64,000 bases of DNA. Source: Agarivorans sp. Toyoura001. Lineage in GTDB: Bacteria; Pseudomonadota; Gammaproteobacteria; Enterobacterales; Celerinatantimonadaceae. The stretch spans positions 62,001 through 126,000 of the forward strand of contig NZ_BJEQ01000007.1 of NCBI RefSeq assembly GCF_005405585.1, written 5' to 3'. A model generated the notes under the pieces. It did no database searches. It saw only the letters and a program-made list of their open reading frames with translations, and was not told the DNA's origin. Both the position numbers and the translations under genes were made by a program. Below are positions 9,100-16,992 of this stretch, one piece after another. The first letter of the stretch is position 1. The number at the start of each line of letters is the position of its first letter.

Positions 9100-9924
9100 A
9101 TGATGATAGAAGATGATCGGCAAAACATCGACCAAGCGGGTACGAATAAGATAGCCGCCGCAGAGTTAACTCCAGAAATGTTACTGGAAGTTAGCGACAC
9201 TGACAGCATTATTGAGCAGCGTTATTTTACTGCGCTTGAATGGGCGATGGTAGACCAGCCTCATTTGCAGTTTAGGCGGTGCTTGTTTGTGGATTGTGAT
9301 TTTAGCGAGGCGAACCTGAGTGAAGTAAGCTTTGAGCATTGCCAGCTATATCATTGCGATTTTAGCGGTGCAAACTTAAGTGATAGCCAATTTACTCATT
9401 GCAGCTTGTACGACCGTAAGCGCCAACGAGGCTGCGATTTTAGCACCGCCAACCTCAACCAAGCGGTGTTTAAAGGCTGCGATATCTCCACTGCCAACTT
9501 TAGCCGCGCTGAGTTATTTGATGTCACTATTGAGAATTGCCATGCTCAGGGCTGTCGTTTTGAATACGCTGACTTTTCAAAGGTAGTGAGCCGAAAAGTG
9601 GTGTTTAGTTCTGCCCATTTGGTAGACAGCAACTTCAGTTTGAGTGACTTTGAAGGGGTGAATTTAGCCAAGTGTAATTTGTCGGGCTGTAACCTTAGCG
9701 AAGCTGTGCTAAGCCGAGTAAACCTAGAAGGAGCCAACTTAAGCAATACGCAGTTCTCCCCTAGTGCTTATCAAGGTTTGCAGTTGTTTCAAGCGGATTT
9801 ACGTAACGCAGATATTGCGGGTATCGATATTCGTCACTTGGACTTTTCTGGGGTTAAGATTTTTGATTGGCAAATGGCAGCGCTGATGGAAAACTTAGGT
9901 TTTGTGGTATTTGCTGACAACTAG
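9100..9924 (+). CDS. Qnr-like pentapeptide repeat protein
   Basis: A 274-residue right-handed quadrilateral beta-helix protein built from A(D/N)Lxx / CxFxx repeats. Residues about 65-274 align along their whole length with Qnr quinolone-resistance proteins: FRRCLFVDCDFSEANL versus QnrA FRRCRFYQCDFSHCQL; a loop-A break at CSLYDRKRQRGCDF of equal length to QnrA; a loop-B break at KVVSRKVVFSSA; and the C-terminal helix GVKIFDWQMAALMENLGF versus GVKICDWQQEQLLEPLGV. Qnr proteins are DNA mimics that protect gyrase and topoisomerase IV. An extra N-terminal stretch of about 50 acidic residues is unlike Qnr (214-218 aa). The SD AGGAG sits 6 bp after topB, so co-transcription is likely. Activity against quinolones is untested. 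Confidence 0.85.
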   Translation: MMIEDDRQNIDQAGTNKIAAAELTPEMLLEVSDTDSIIEQRYFTALEWAMVDQPHLQFRRCLFVDCDFSEANLSEVSFEHCQLYHCDFSGANLSDSQFTHCSLYDRKRQRGCDFSTANLNQAVFKGCDISTANFSRAELFDVTIENCHAQGCRFEYADFSKVVSRKVVFSSAHLVDSNFSLSDFEGVNLAKCNLSGCNLSEAVLSRVNLEGANLSNTQFSPSAYQGLQLFQADLRNADIAGIDIRHLDFSGVKIFDWQMAALMENLGFVVFADN

Positions 9925-9927
9925 TCA

Positions 9928-9956
9928 AAAGGCTTGGCTCTGAAAGACCAGCCTTT
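9928..9956 (+). terminator. Possible terminator after the Qnr-like gene
   Basis: Arms AAAGGCT / AGCCTTT (9928-9934 with 9950-9956) enclose a 15-nt interior that adds two further G-C pairs. Only a short T run follows, so termination may be weak. Confidence 0.45.
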
Positions 9957-10301
9957 GCCCACATATTCATATATTTCATGTCCTTAGCTGATATTCTTTA
10001 AGCTCTATTGCTTAACATTAAATTGTTAGCATGCCGATGACTTTGTGTTGCTTAGCTCATAAAGTAACCGTAATCTGCGCTCTGGCTCTTATTTCTTACC
10101 TTTGCCTGCTACTCCTTTAGTCTATTTGATGCTTCTGTTGCATTTATTTTATAAATAATCTCAGCAAAACTTGCCTAAAAATCGATCATTAGCAATATTG
10201 TATTACCAAAATTGATTTGCTAATCAATTTGAGCTGCTCGCTCAGCTGTTCCGATGTTTGGATTGCGCGTGCGTACATAATGGACAAAAGGGAGAATGGA
10301 C
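9957..10301 (+). promoter_or_regulatory. Upstream region of the TRAP operon with a perfect inverted repeat
   Basis: There is no gene in this 345-bp AT-rich stretch. A perfect inverted repeat with 9-bp arms AAATTGATT / AATCAATTT and a 4-nt centre TGCT lies at 10209-10230, about 75 bp before dctP. The half ATTAGCAA also occurs inverted just upstream (around 10190). This looks like an operator for a dimeric regulator. No regulator gene is adjacent. The SD for dctP is AGGGAG at about 10288-10294. Confidence 0.5.
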
Positions 10302-11288
10302 ATGAAACAGCTTAATAAAGCGGCTTTATCAGTGAGTTCGCTAGCCTTAGCGTTGGGCCTTTGTTTAGGGGCGCAAGCCACCGAATGGAAGGGTTGGAAC
10401 ATTCACAAAGCGGGCTACCCGAATACAGTTGGCATGGACAAGTTTGCCGAGTTGGTGGAGCAGAAGTCAAACGGCGACTTTACCATTAAGATGTACCATG
10501 CAGGGGTATTAGGGAATCAACCTGATGCGATTGAACAAGTGCGCATTGGCGGCTTAGAAATTGGTAATTTTAGCTTGGGCCCGATTGGTCCTATTGTTAA
10601 AGAAGCTAATGTATTGTCGCTGCCGTTTGTGTTTGATGACGTGGCGCATATGCATACCGCAATGGACGGCGAAGTTGGCGACAAAATCAATATGGCTATG
10701 GAGCAAAAAGGCCTCATTAGTTTGGCTTGGTATGACGCTGGAGCTCGCTCGTTTTATAACTCTAAGAAACCCATTACCTCCCCCGCAGATTTAACCGGGA
10801 TGAAAGTGCGAGTGATGAATAATGACCTGTACTCGGGCATGGTATCGGCTTTGGGCGGTAACCCATCGCCAATAGCTTATGCTGAGGTTTACCAATCATT
10901 GAAAACCGGTGTGGTAGATGGCGCTGAAAATGGTTGGCCAGAGTATGAGTCGATGGGCCATTTTGAAGTGGCTGGTTATTACTCCTTATCGCAGCATTTA
11001 ATTATTCCTCAGTGTTTGTGTGTTAACGCCACTGCATTTCGTAACTTGCCAGAGGCTCAACAACAGTTGCTAAAAGAAGCGGCTCAAGAGTCGGCCAACG
11101 TGCAACGAGATTTGTGGGCGCAACGTGAAGCCTTTAGCCGTGACAAAGTGGTTAAAGCAGGCGTTAAGCTGAATGAAATCAGTGAAAAACAACCTTTCCA
11201 ATTGGCTATGCAGCCGGTTTACGACAAGTATTTAGGCGAAAACCCAGAGCTTAAGCCTTTGGTTATGCTCATCAAAAATACCAAATAA
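10302..11288 (+). CDS. dctP: TRAP transporter solute-binding protein DctP
   Basis: A 328-residue periplasmic binding protein that delivers an organic acid to the DctQM membrane complex. The signal peptide is clear (MKQLNKAALSVSSLALALGL, cleavage after A-Q-A). Family motifs are MYHAGVLGNQPDAIEQVRIG, VLSLPFVFDD, MKVRVMNND (its Arg normally salt-bridges the substrate carboxylate) and VDGAENGWPEY. I chose ATG 10302 over 10296, because AGGGAG is then about 7-8 bases away. The substrate is not deducible, although the carboxylate-binding Arg suggests an acid. A strong hairpin separates it from dctQ, which fits the usual excess of DctP over the membrane subunits. Confidence 0.92.
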   Translation: MKQLNKAALSVSSLALALGLCLGAQATEWKGWNIHKAGYPNTVGMDKFAELVEQKSNGDFTIKMYHAGVLGNQPDAIEQVRIGGLEIGNFSLGPIGPIVKEANVLSLPFVFDDVAHMHTAMDGEVGDKINMAMEQKGLISLAWYDAGARSFYNSKKPITSPADLTGMKVRVMNNDLYSGMVSALGGNPSPIAYAEVYQSLKTGVVDGAENGWPEYESMGHFEVAGYYSLSQHLIIPQCLCVNATAFRNLPEAQQQLLKEAAQESANVQRDLWAQREAFSRDKVVKAGVKLNEISEKQPFQLAMQPVYDKYLGENPELKPLVMLIKNTK

Positions 11289-11301
11289 AAGCAATCTCTC
11301 T

Positions 11302-11330
11302 ATCGCCCTCGATATTCTATTGAGGGCGAT
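11302..11330 (+). terminator. Hairpin between dctP and dctQ (attenuating terminator or mRNA stabiliser)
   Basis: Arms ATCGCCCTCGATA / TATTGAGGGCGAT form a 13-bp stem with one G-T wobble and a 3-nt loop TTC, followed by GTTTTTG. It lies 14 nt after the dctP stop. The dctQ gene starts 30 nt downstream with no obvious new promoter, so partial read-through is likely. Confidence 0.75.
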
Positions 11331-11359
11331 GTTTTTGTTGAGTCGATGTAGAGGTATTT

Positions 11360-11878
11360 ATGGTTCAGCCTCCTGAGCATTTCAAATTATCCAAATACGA
11401 CCAATTTCTGGAGATCTTGAGTCGCATTAGCATGTGGATTGCAGGTGTTGCCTTAGTGGTGCTTACCGCTACTTTTGGTTGGTTGGTGTTTGGCCGCTAC
11501 GTGCTTAACTCAACGCCTACTTGGGTAGAGCAGCTGTCTTTGCTGCTGGTGGTGTTAATTGCTTTTCTTGGCGCATCGGTAGGCATTCACAAGAATACCC
11601 ATTTAGGTGTGTCGTTTTTTCGCGATAAAAGTCCGTTTTGGCTGCAGCAGATCTTTCAGCTTATTTCGCAGCTTTCTTTGGCCATTTTCGGCTGCGTAAT
11701 GATGGTGAACAGTTATCAGCTCATGCAATTTAAATGGGGTTCAAACATCCCTTTGCTGGGGATCCCTGAAGGGGTGAGGGCGATTCCAATTATGCTCTGT
11801 GGCGGCTTGGTCTTGCTTTACTCCATTGGGCATTTAATTCACTTATTTCAACAGGTAAAAGCTGCCTTTAAACGCTAG
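11360..11878 (+). CDS. dctQ: TRAP transporter small permease DctQ
   Basis: A 172-residue inner membrane protein with four hydrophobic helices. It is the small permease subunit that pairs with DctM in tripartite ATP-independent (Na+-driven) uptake. Typical features are W-L-V-F-G-R-Y-V-L near helix 1, the T-x-T-W-V-E-Q stretch, an A-x-x-G-x-H-K-x-x-H-L-G-V segment and four-helix spacing. The ATG follows AGAGGT. It sits between dctP and dctM on the same strand with short gaps, giving the canonical PQM order. Confidence 0.92.
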   Translation: MVQPPEHFKLSKYDQFLEILSRISMWIAGVALVVLTATFGWLVFGRYVLNSTPTWVEQLSLLLVVLIAFLGASVGIHKNTHLGVSFFRDKSPFWLQQIFQLISQLSLAIFGCVMMVNSYQLMQFKWGSNIPLLGIPEGVRAIPIMLCGGLVLLYSIGHLIHLFQQVKAAFKR

Positions 11879-11899
11879 CGGAAACACAAGGATTTGTTC

Positions 11900-13183
11900 A
11901 TGGGTTTATTGATTTTAATGGCGGTGTTTGTAGTTGGAGTGATTATTGGCACGCCAGTGGCATTTGCTTTAGGCATTGCCGCCGTATCGGCTTTTGCCTT
12001 TGAAGGGCTCCCCTTGCTGATTGCGTTTCAGCGAATTACCGCAGGCATTAGTGTGTTCTCTTTAATGGCGATTCCGTTTTTTATTTTTGCTGGGGAGCTT
12101 ATGTTTCATGGCGGTATTGCCATGCGTTTGGTGCGATTTGCATCTTCGGCTGTGGGCGCTGTGCGTGGTGGTTTAGGCGTGGTAAACGTTATGTCGTCGA
12201 TGCTATTCGGAGGGATCTCTGGTTCGGCAGTGGCTGATATTTCAGCCTTGGGTTCTATTCTCATTCCTGTGATGAAAAAGAAGGGCTATGACGAAGACTA
12301 TGCAGTGAATGTAACGGTAACCTCTTCGATTGCCGGCATCATGATCCCACCTAGCCATAATATGATTTTGTATGCGGTGGCGGCTGGCGGTGGTATTTCT
12401 ATTTCGCAGTTATTTCTGGCTGGGGTAGTGCCTGGCGTATTGATGTGTATATGTTTGGCAATAACCGCGTATATTGTTGCGGTAAAACGGGGTTATGCCG
12501 CTGAGACGTTCCCTGGCTTTACTGTGTTATTCACCCATTTTGTGGTGGCTTTACCGGGTTTACTCACCGCAGTGATTATTGTTGGCGGGGTGTTATCAGG
12601 GGTATTTACCGTGACCGAATCAGGCGCGTTTGGCACCATTTATGCGCTGGTGGTAACGGTGTTGGTATACCGAGAACTGACTTGGCAGAAGTTTAAAACT
12701 GCGGTGGTTAATTCGGTAAAAACCACCTCTATGGTGATGGTATTGATTGCCTGTGCCGCTGCGTTTGCTTATATGCTGACTTACTTTCAAGTGCCCAGCA
12801 AAATGATCGACTTTCTTGGCGGTATTTCTGACAACCCCATCGTGATTATCTTGCTGATCAATGTGATGTTGTTATTGCTGGGCATGGTAATGGACATGGC
12901 GGCGCTGATTTTAATCTGTACTCCCATCTTTCTACCGGTGGCTCAGTCATTGGGAATTGACCCATTGCAGTTTGGTATGATCTTGATGATGAATCTAGGC
13001 TTAGGCTTGTGTACACCTCCTGTGGGCGCCTGTTTGTTTGTGGGTTGTGCGGTGGGCAAGGTGCCGATGGAGTCTGCGGTTAAATCTATTTGGCCATTCT
13101 ATATTGCAATTTTGTTTGCCCTAGTGCTGACTACCTTTATTCCAGCAGTATCACTGGCGCTACCTACTTGGCTAGCGGGTTAG
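11900..13183 (+). CDS. dctM: TRAP transporter large permease DctM
   Basis: A 427-residue protein with about 11-12 transmembrane segments, the transporting subunit of the TRAP system. Family motifs include GTPVAFALG, IPFFIFAGELM, GGISGSAVADISALGSILIP, IMIPPSHNMILYA, TESGAFGTIYAL, LLLLGMVMDMAALILICTPI and GLCTPPVGACLFVG, which hold the Na+/substrate re-entrant hairpins. I chose ATG 11900 because AAGGA lies seven bases upstream; a TTG two codons earlier has poor spacing. It is the last gene of the dctPQM operon and is followed by a bidirectional terminator. Confidence 0.94.
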   Translation: MGLLILMAVFVVGVIIGTPVAFALGIAAVSAFAFEGLPLLIAFQRITAGISVFSLMAIPFFIFAGELMFHGGIAMRLVRFASSAVGAVRGGLGVVNVMSSMLFGGISGSAVADISALGSILIPVMKKKGYDEDYAVNVTVTSSIAGIMIPPSHNMILYAVAAGGGISISQLFLAGVVPGVLMCICLAITAYIVAVKRGYAAETFPGFTVLFTHFVVALPGLLTAVIIVGGVLSGVFTVTESGAFGTIYALVVTVLVYRELTWQKFKTAVVNSVKTTSMVMVLIACAAAFAYMLTYFQVPSKMIDFLGGISDNPIVIILLINVMLLLLGMVMDMAALILICTPIFLPVAQSLGIDPLQFGMILMMNLGLGLCTPPVGACLFVGCAVGKVPMESAVKSIWPFYIAILFALVLTTFIPAVSLALPTWLAG

Positions 13184-13201
13184 CTGCCTTTCGAAAGTAA
13201 T

Positions 13202-13230
13202 AAAAAACGCGCCATATAGGCGCGTTTTTT
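13202..13230. terminator. Bidirectional terminator between dctM and the AbgT gene
   Basis: Stem of six A/T pairs plus CGCGCC / GGCGCG (13202-13213 with 13219-13230) and a 5-nt loop. The A run on one side and T run on the other serve both converging genes. Confidence 0.92.
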
Positions 13231-13245
13231 GATTGCAGGCTTAGT

Positions 13246-14871
13246 TTACATTACTGGTGGGTAAACGTAGCTAGCGCCTAAGCCTAGTGGGAAACCAAGT
13301 GCCCAATAAGCCAATAGGAAAATTGTCCAGAAAATCGCTAAGGCGATAGAATACGGCAACATGGTGGCTACCAAGGTACCAATACCAGTGCCTTTAACGT
13401 ATTTCTGACAGTACACCACTACTAGTGGAAAGTACGGCATTAGCGGGGTAATAATGTTTGAACTCGAATCGCCCACGCGGTAAGCCGCTTGTACTAAGTC
13501 TGGTGAGATATTCATCTGCATCAGCATCGGTACTAATACTGGCGATATAAGTGCCCATTTAGCAGAAGAAGAACCCACAAATAAGTTAATTAGCACCACT
13601 AAGGCAATCATTCCTACGATGGTGGCTGGTGCTGCCATACCAATAGCTTGTAAGAAGTTAGCCCCTTTCACTGCCATTAATACGCCAATGTTTGATTGTC
13701 CAAAGGCCCATACAAACATTGAACAGAAAAATGCCATTACAATGTAGTGACCCATGGTTTCCATAGTTTTGGACATGGCCGTGACGATGTCATCGGTGTT
13801 TTTAAAGCTGCCATTTAAGTAGCCAAAAACAACGCCCGGAATAACAAAGAAGATAAAGATAAGCGGCACAATGATTTGCATCATCGGTGCGCTAAAACTG
13901 GTTAAAGAGCGTGGTTCGGTGCTTTCTTGAAGCATGACCTCACCAGCAGCTGTTGTGACCTCTATCATCTCAGCGGGCGCTCGTAGTGGAGAGTCTGCTG
14001 GCAGTGCTGTCGCGATAAGTACGCCAATTAACCCAAGCATAACAAGGCTGGCAACTCTAAAAGCAAAGGTCTCTTTTTTGTTGGAGCTGTGCATGTCTGA
14101 GGCAATATCTAAATCTTTAGATATTGGGCTGTTTTTTAGCAGGCGAGGCTCAACAATCTTATCGGTGATGTACCAAATAGTCGCGACAATAGGTAAACAT
14201 GATGCAGAGGCAAAGAACCAGTTATTGAGCGGGTTTACCATCATTTCAGGATCAGATAACTGGGCTGAGCTTTGGGTAAAGCTTTGCAGTAATGGATCTA
14301 AACCTGAAGGAATGAAGTTAGCACAAAAGCCGCCTGATACCCCGGCAAAAGCCGCCGTAATACCGGCAATAGGATGACGACCCATCGCATGGAAAATGAC
14401 TCCAGCTAAGGGAATTACCACCACATAGCCTGCGTCGGTAGCAACACTCGAAATAACACCAATCATTACCACCGCTGGGGTGATCATTTTGGCAGGTGTT
14501 ACTTTGAGCATTGCCTTTAACGCTGCGTTAATATAGCCAGAGCGTTCAGCCACACCTACACCCAGTACTGCTACTAACACCACGCCTAAAGGAGCAAAAC
14601 CGGTGAAGATTTTCACCATGCTCGTCATCCACGTGGTAAGCCACTCGGCACTCAATAGGTTGTTAATAACAATCGTTTCGCTACTACGAGGATCTATTTC
14701 AGCGAAGCTTAAGTGAGATAGGCCTGCGGACAACAGCCATACAAAAAACATTAATCCTAGGAATAGCATTGCTGGATCAGGCAGTTTGTTACCAACACGC
14801 TCAATGGTGTCTAAAAAGCGTGCGATACCGCCTTTTTTGGGGGCGGCTTCATTGGTAGTGGTAGAACTCAT
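13246..14871 (-). CDS. AbgT-family transporter (p-aminobenzoyl-glutamate / MtrF type)
   Basis: A 541-residue inner membrane protein with about a dozen helices. Its N-terminus (F-L-D-T-I-E-R-V-G-N-K-L-P-D-P) and segments TDAGYVVVIPLAGVIFHAMG, GFCANFIPSGLDPLLQSFTQ, GSSSAKWALISPVLVPML and AYRVGDSSSNIITPLMPYFP match the AbgT family. Members import p-aminobenzoyl-glutamate (E. coli AbgT) or export sulfonamides (MtrF, YdaH), and the two roles cannot be told apart here. No abgA/abgB hydrolase genes are nearby. The start has SD AGAGGTA. It converges on dctM across a shared terminator. Confidence 0.92.
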   Translation of the reverse strand: MSSTTTNEAAPKKGGIARFLDTIERVGNKLPDPAMLFLGLMFFVWLLSAGLSHLSFAEIDPRSSETIVINNLLSAEWLTTWMTSMVKIFTGFAPLGVVLVAVLGVGVAERSGYINAALKAMLKVTPAKMITPAVVMIGVISSVATDAGYVVVIPLAGVIFHAMGRHPIAGITAAFAGVSGGFCANFIPSGLDPLLQSFTQSSAQLSDPEMMVNPLNNWFFASASCLPIVATIWYITDKIVEPRLLKNSPISKDLDIASDMHSSNKKETFAFRVASLVMLGLIGVLIATALPADSPLRAPAEMIEVTTAAGEVMLQESTEPRSLTSFSAPMMQIIVPLIFIFFVIPGVVFGYLNGSFKNTDDIVTAMSKTMETMGHYIVMAFFCSMFVWAFGQSNIGVLMAVKGANFLQAIGMAAPATIVGMIALVVLINLFVGSSSAKWALISPVLVPMLMQMNISPDLVQAAYRVGDSSSNIITPLMPYFPLVVVYCQKYVKGTGIGTLVATMLPYSIALAIFWTIFLLAYWALGFPLGLGASYVYPPVM

Positions 14872-15256
14872 ATGTACCTCTAGGTTTAGCTAAACTCTCC
14901 GGTTTAGTTAGTTTTGTTGTGGTTAATCACCCAAAGTGATCAAAATATAAACTTATCCAATCAGCTTAGTTAATAAGCCTATGGCTTGCTTTGATGTTAG
15001 ATAATAAAACCTATTTTACATGTTTTATTGGTTTAATGCTTCGATACTGTTTTCAGCCCGGTATATTGCTCTTTAATTTAAGTGATTACATCTACGGCGC
15101 TATTGCTAGCTGACACTTCACTTTGTGTATCGCTGTTTCACCATTCATCGGAGTGTTTAGCCACTTATCACGAGTTACCTCTTCTTATCGCAGAGCACCA
15201 GTGAGTGATTAGCTAGCGTTTATCCTATCAATAATCACCTAGTGTAGGATGCCACA
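14872..15256. other. Intergenic region between divergent AbgT and 2TM genes
   Basis: No gene is visible in these 385 bp. The inverted motif CTAAAC / GTTTAG (14890-14895 with 14902-14907) lies just upstream of the AbgT start and could be an operator. The rest is AT-rich promoter-like DNA. The SD AGGAT of the 2TM gene is at the right end. Confidence 0.4.
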
Positions 15257-15664
15257 ATGAACAACAGCTACTCACCTCAACAATTAAAGCAAATAATTGC
15301 CCTAGGCATACGCCAGCAACAACACCAGCAAAGCAATGTGAATCAACAAGAACTCTATGAGATTGCTGAGCAATCGGGGTTGAATTCCCAGCAAATTGAG
15401 GCTGCGATTAAGCAGTGGAAAGCTGGGCAGCAATTACAGCGGCGGCATGATAAACATTTTCTCGCGTTTAAATTACATGCGATAAGTTATTTATCGATAA
15501 GCGTATTGCTGTTTATGATTGACTGGGTAACAGGCGGTGTTTGGTGGTTTTTTTGGCCAATACTGGGCATGGGAATGGGCTTATTAGGCCATGCGTTAAA
15601 GTTCATAAAATTGTCGCCAATCGGCGACAGAACGAGGCTTGGCGGGTGTTTTCGACACTTTTAA
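15257..15664 (+). CDS. 2TM domain protein
   Basis: A 135-residue protein. The N-terminal 60 residues form a Gln-rich helical region (YEIAEQSGLNSQQIEAAI resembles the small N-terminal helical module often found in front of such domains). It is followed by two transmembrane helices (about residues 73-90 and 94-112) with W-W-F-F-W-P-I-L-G-M-G-x-G-L between them, which fits the 2TM domain family. Function unknown. In other proteins this domain is often fused to histidine kinases or regulators. The ATG follows AGGAT. The gene is alone, with a 200-bp gap before the diguanylate cyclase gene. Confidence 0.65.
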   Translation: MNNSYSPQQLKQIIALGIRQQQHQQSNVNQQELYEIAEQSGLNSQQIEAAIKQWKAGQQLQRRHDKHFLAFKLHAISYLSISVLLFMIDWVTGGVWWFFWPILGMGMGLLGHALKFIKLSPIGDRTRLGGCFRHF

Positions 15665-15867
15665 TGCTCATAAAGTGAGGGCTTACTGTCAAATTTGTAA
15701 TTATTTTATAAAGATAGGGTGATTTGTGTTCAGTCATTAATCTGTTTCTAGTAAGCTCCGGCATTCAGTTTTCATAGTTGATAACAAGCTATCAATTTGA
15801 AAAGTGTAAAATTGCTAAGGTAGGAGTTGCCTTAGATTGCGATTGGAAGAATTGCTGGAGTCATGGA

Positions 15868-16992
15868 TTGATTGAACTGATAAAAAAGATGGGCTTTATC
15901 CAGCCGCATAATGAAGAACAGCATAAGTTGCTGCAAGATTTGGCTTTTCCGCAAACTAGGCGTCTTACTTACGTGGTGAGTGTTGTCTATTTGCTGGTGA
16001 GTATTTCTCATTTTTTCGTATTAAATAGCACCGCTGATAAACTGATTTTAGTGCCTCTCGGCTTGTTTTCAGGTTTAGCTATTTTTGCTACTGCCCGTTA
16101 TTTACCGCGTTATTTGAATCCTGCAACATCTGCGATGCATTTAGTAGTGGTATTACTGATGCTGTTAAACACTTTGATGCATATGTATTTAAGTGAAAGC
16201 TTATGGCAAAGCAGCACCTTGATGTTAGTGGTTGTCGCTTTAGGCGGCTTTATGGTGGAGCGACGTTTGCTGTTGTTATCACTGTTTAGTGGCTTAGTAA
16301 TTTGGGCCAGCATGGTGATGCATATGCATCAAGACACCAAAATAGTGGTGCATTTTGCCTTTGGTTTAGGCATGAGTGTGATGGTATCGCTGCTTTTGTT
16401 TAGCCACCGAGTGGGGGTGTTTAGCCAGTTGGTAGAGCAACGTAAGCAGTTGCAATATATTGCTGATGTTGACCAGCTAAGTTTGTGTTTACGCCGTCAT
16501 GCCTTTGATGTGCGTGCGGAAAAATTGCTCAGTAGCAGTGATAAACAGGCGTTTTCGGTACTGTATTGTGATTTAGATTATTTTAAATTACTGAACGATA
16601 GTATGGGGCACTCAGTAGGTGACCAAGCCTTACAGCGCTATGGTAAGTTGTTGCTCGACTTAGCTAAGCCCCATAAGTTAGTCGTGGGAAGAATGGGCGG
16701 AGAAGAATTTGTATTGGCCGGTTGTATTCGCGAAGACCAAGCCGCCCTATTAGCCGAGCAAATTGTTCATAACCTAGAAGAGCTAATGATTGCTCACCCT
16801 GAATCATTAAGCTCTATGTACCTTACTTGTAGCATTGGTGTGGCTAGTTCGACAATTGACCATAACTTTTCCTCGTTATGTAAATATGCCGACCGAGCCT
16901 TGTACATTGCCAAACACAGCGGTAGAAACCAGCACCAAGTGCATAATCACTACCAACTGCCCGAAGGCATGAAAATGCCCGTGGAAGCTTAG
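15868..16992 (+). CDS. Membrane-bound diguanylate cyclase (GGDEF)
   Basis: About 374 residues. The N-terminal part has roughly six transmembrane helices (about residues 30-190), probably a membrane sensor. The C-terminal GGDEF domain carries DLDYFKLLNDSMGHSVGDQAL and the active loop R-M-G-G-E-E-F (about residues 275-281), intact for making cyclic di-GMP from two GTP. The usual L-T-G-L-x-N-R entry motif is changed to LSLCLRRHAFD, and no RxxD inhibitory site precedes the GGEEF loop, so product inhibition may be absent. The start is uncertain. TTG 15868 has GGAG seven bases upstream, ATG 15889 is the first ATG, and the frame stays open further upstream. Its end overlaps the convergent hydrolase by 4 bp. 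Confidence 0.85.
   Translation: MIELIKKMGFIQPHNEEQHKLLQDLAFPQTRRLTYVVSVVYLLVSISHFFVLNSTADKLILVPLGLFSGLAIFATARYLPRYLNPATSAMHLVVVLLMLLNTLMHMYLSESLWQSSTLMLVVVALGGFMVERRLLLLSLFSGLVIWASMVMHMHQDTKIVVHFAFGLGMSVMVSLLLFSHRVGVFSQLVEQRKQLQYIADVDQLSLCLRRHAFDVRAEKLLSSSDKQAFSVLYCDLDYFKLLNDSMGHSVGDQALQRYGKLLLDLAKPHKLVVGRMGGEEFVLAGCIREDQAALLAEQIVHNLEELMIAHPESLSSMYLTCSIGVASSTIDHNFSSLCKYADRALYIAKHSGRNQHQVHNHYQLPEGMKMPVEA

Noticed and set aside
10209-10230. FNR-type site before dctP
   Set aside because: The TTGAT and ATCAA halves are separated by six bases, whereas FNR needs four. It is kept only as an unassigned inverted repeat.
13934-14377. 147-codon open frame on the plus strand
   Set aside because: It lies wholly inside the AbgT-family gene on the other strand and has no SD or recognised motif. 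It is a shadow of that gene's codon pattern.
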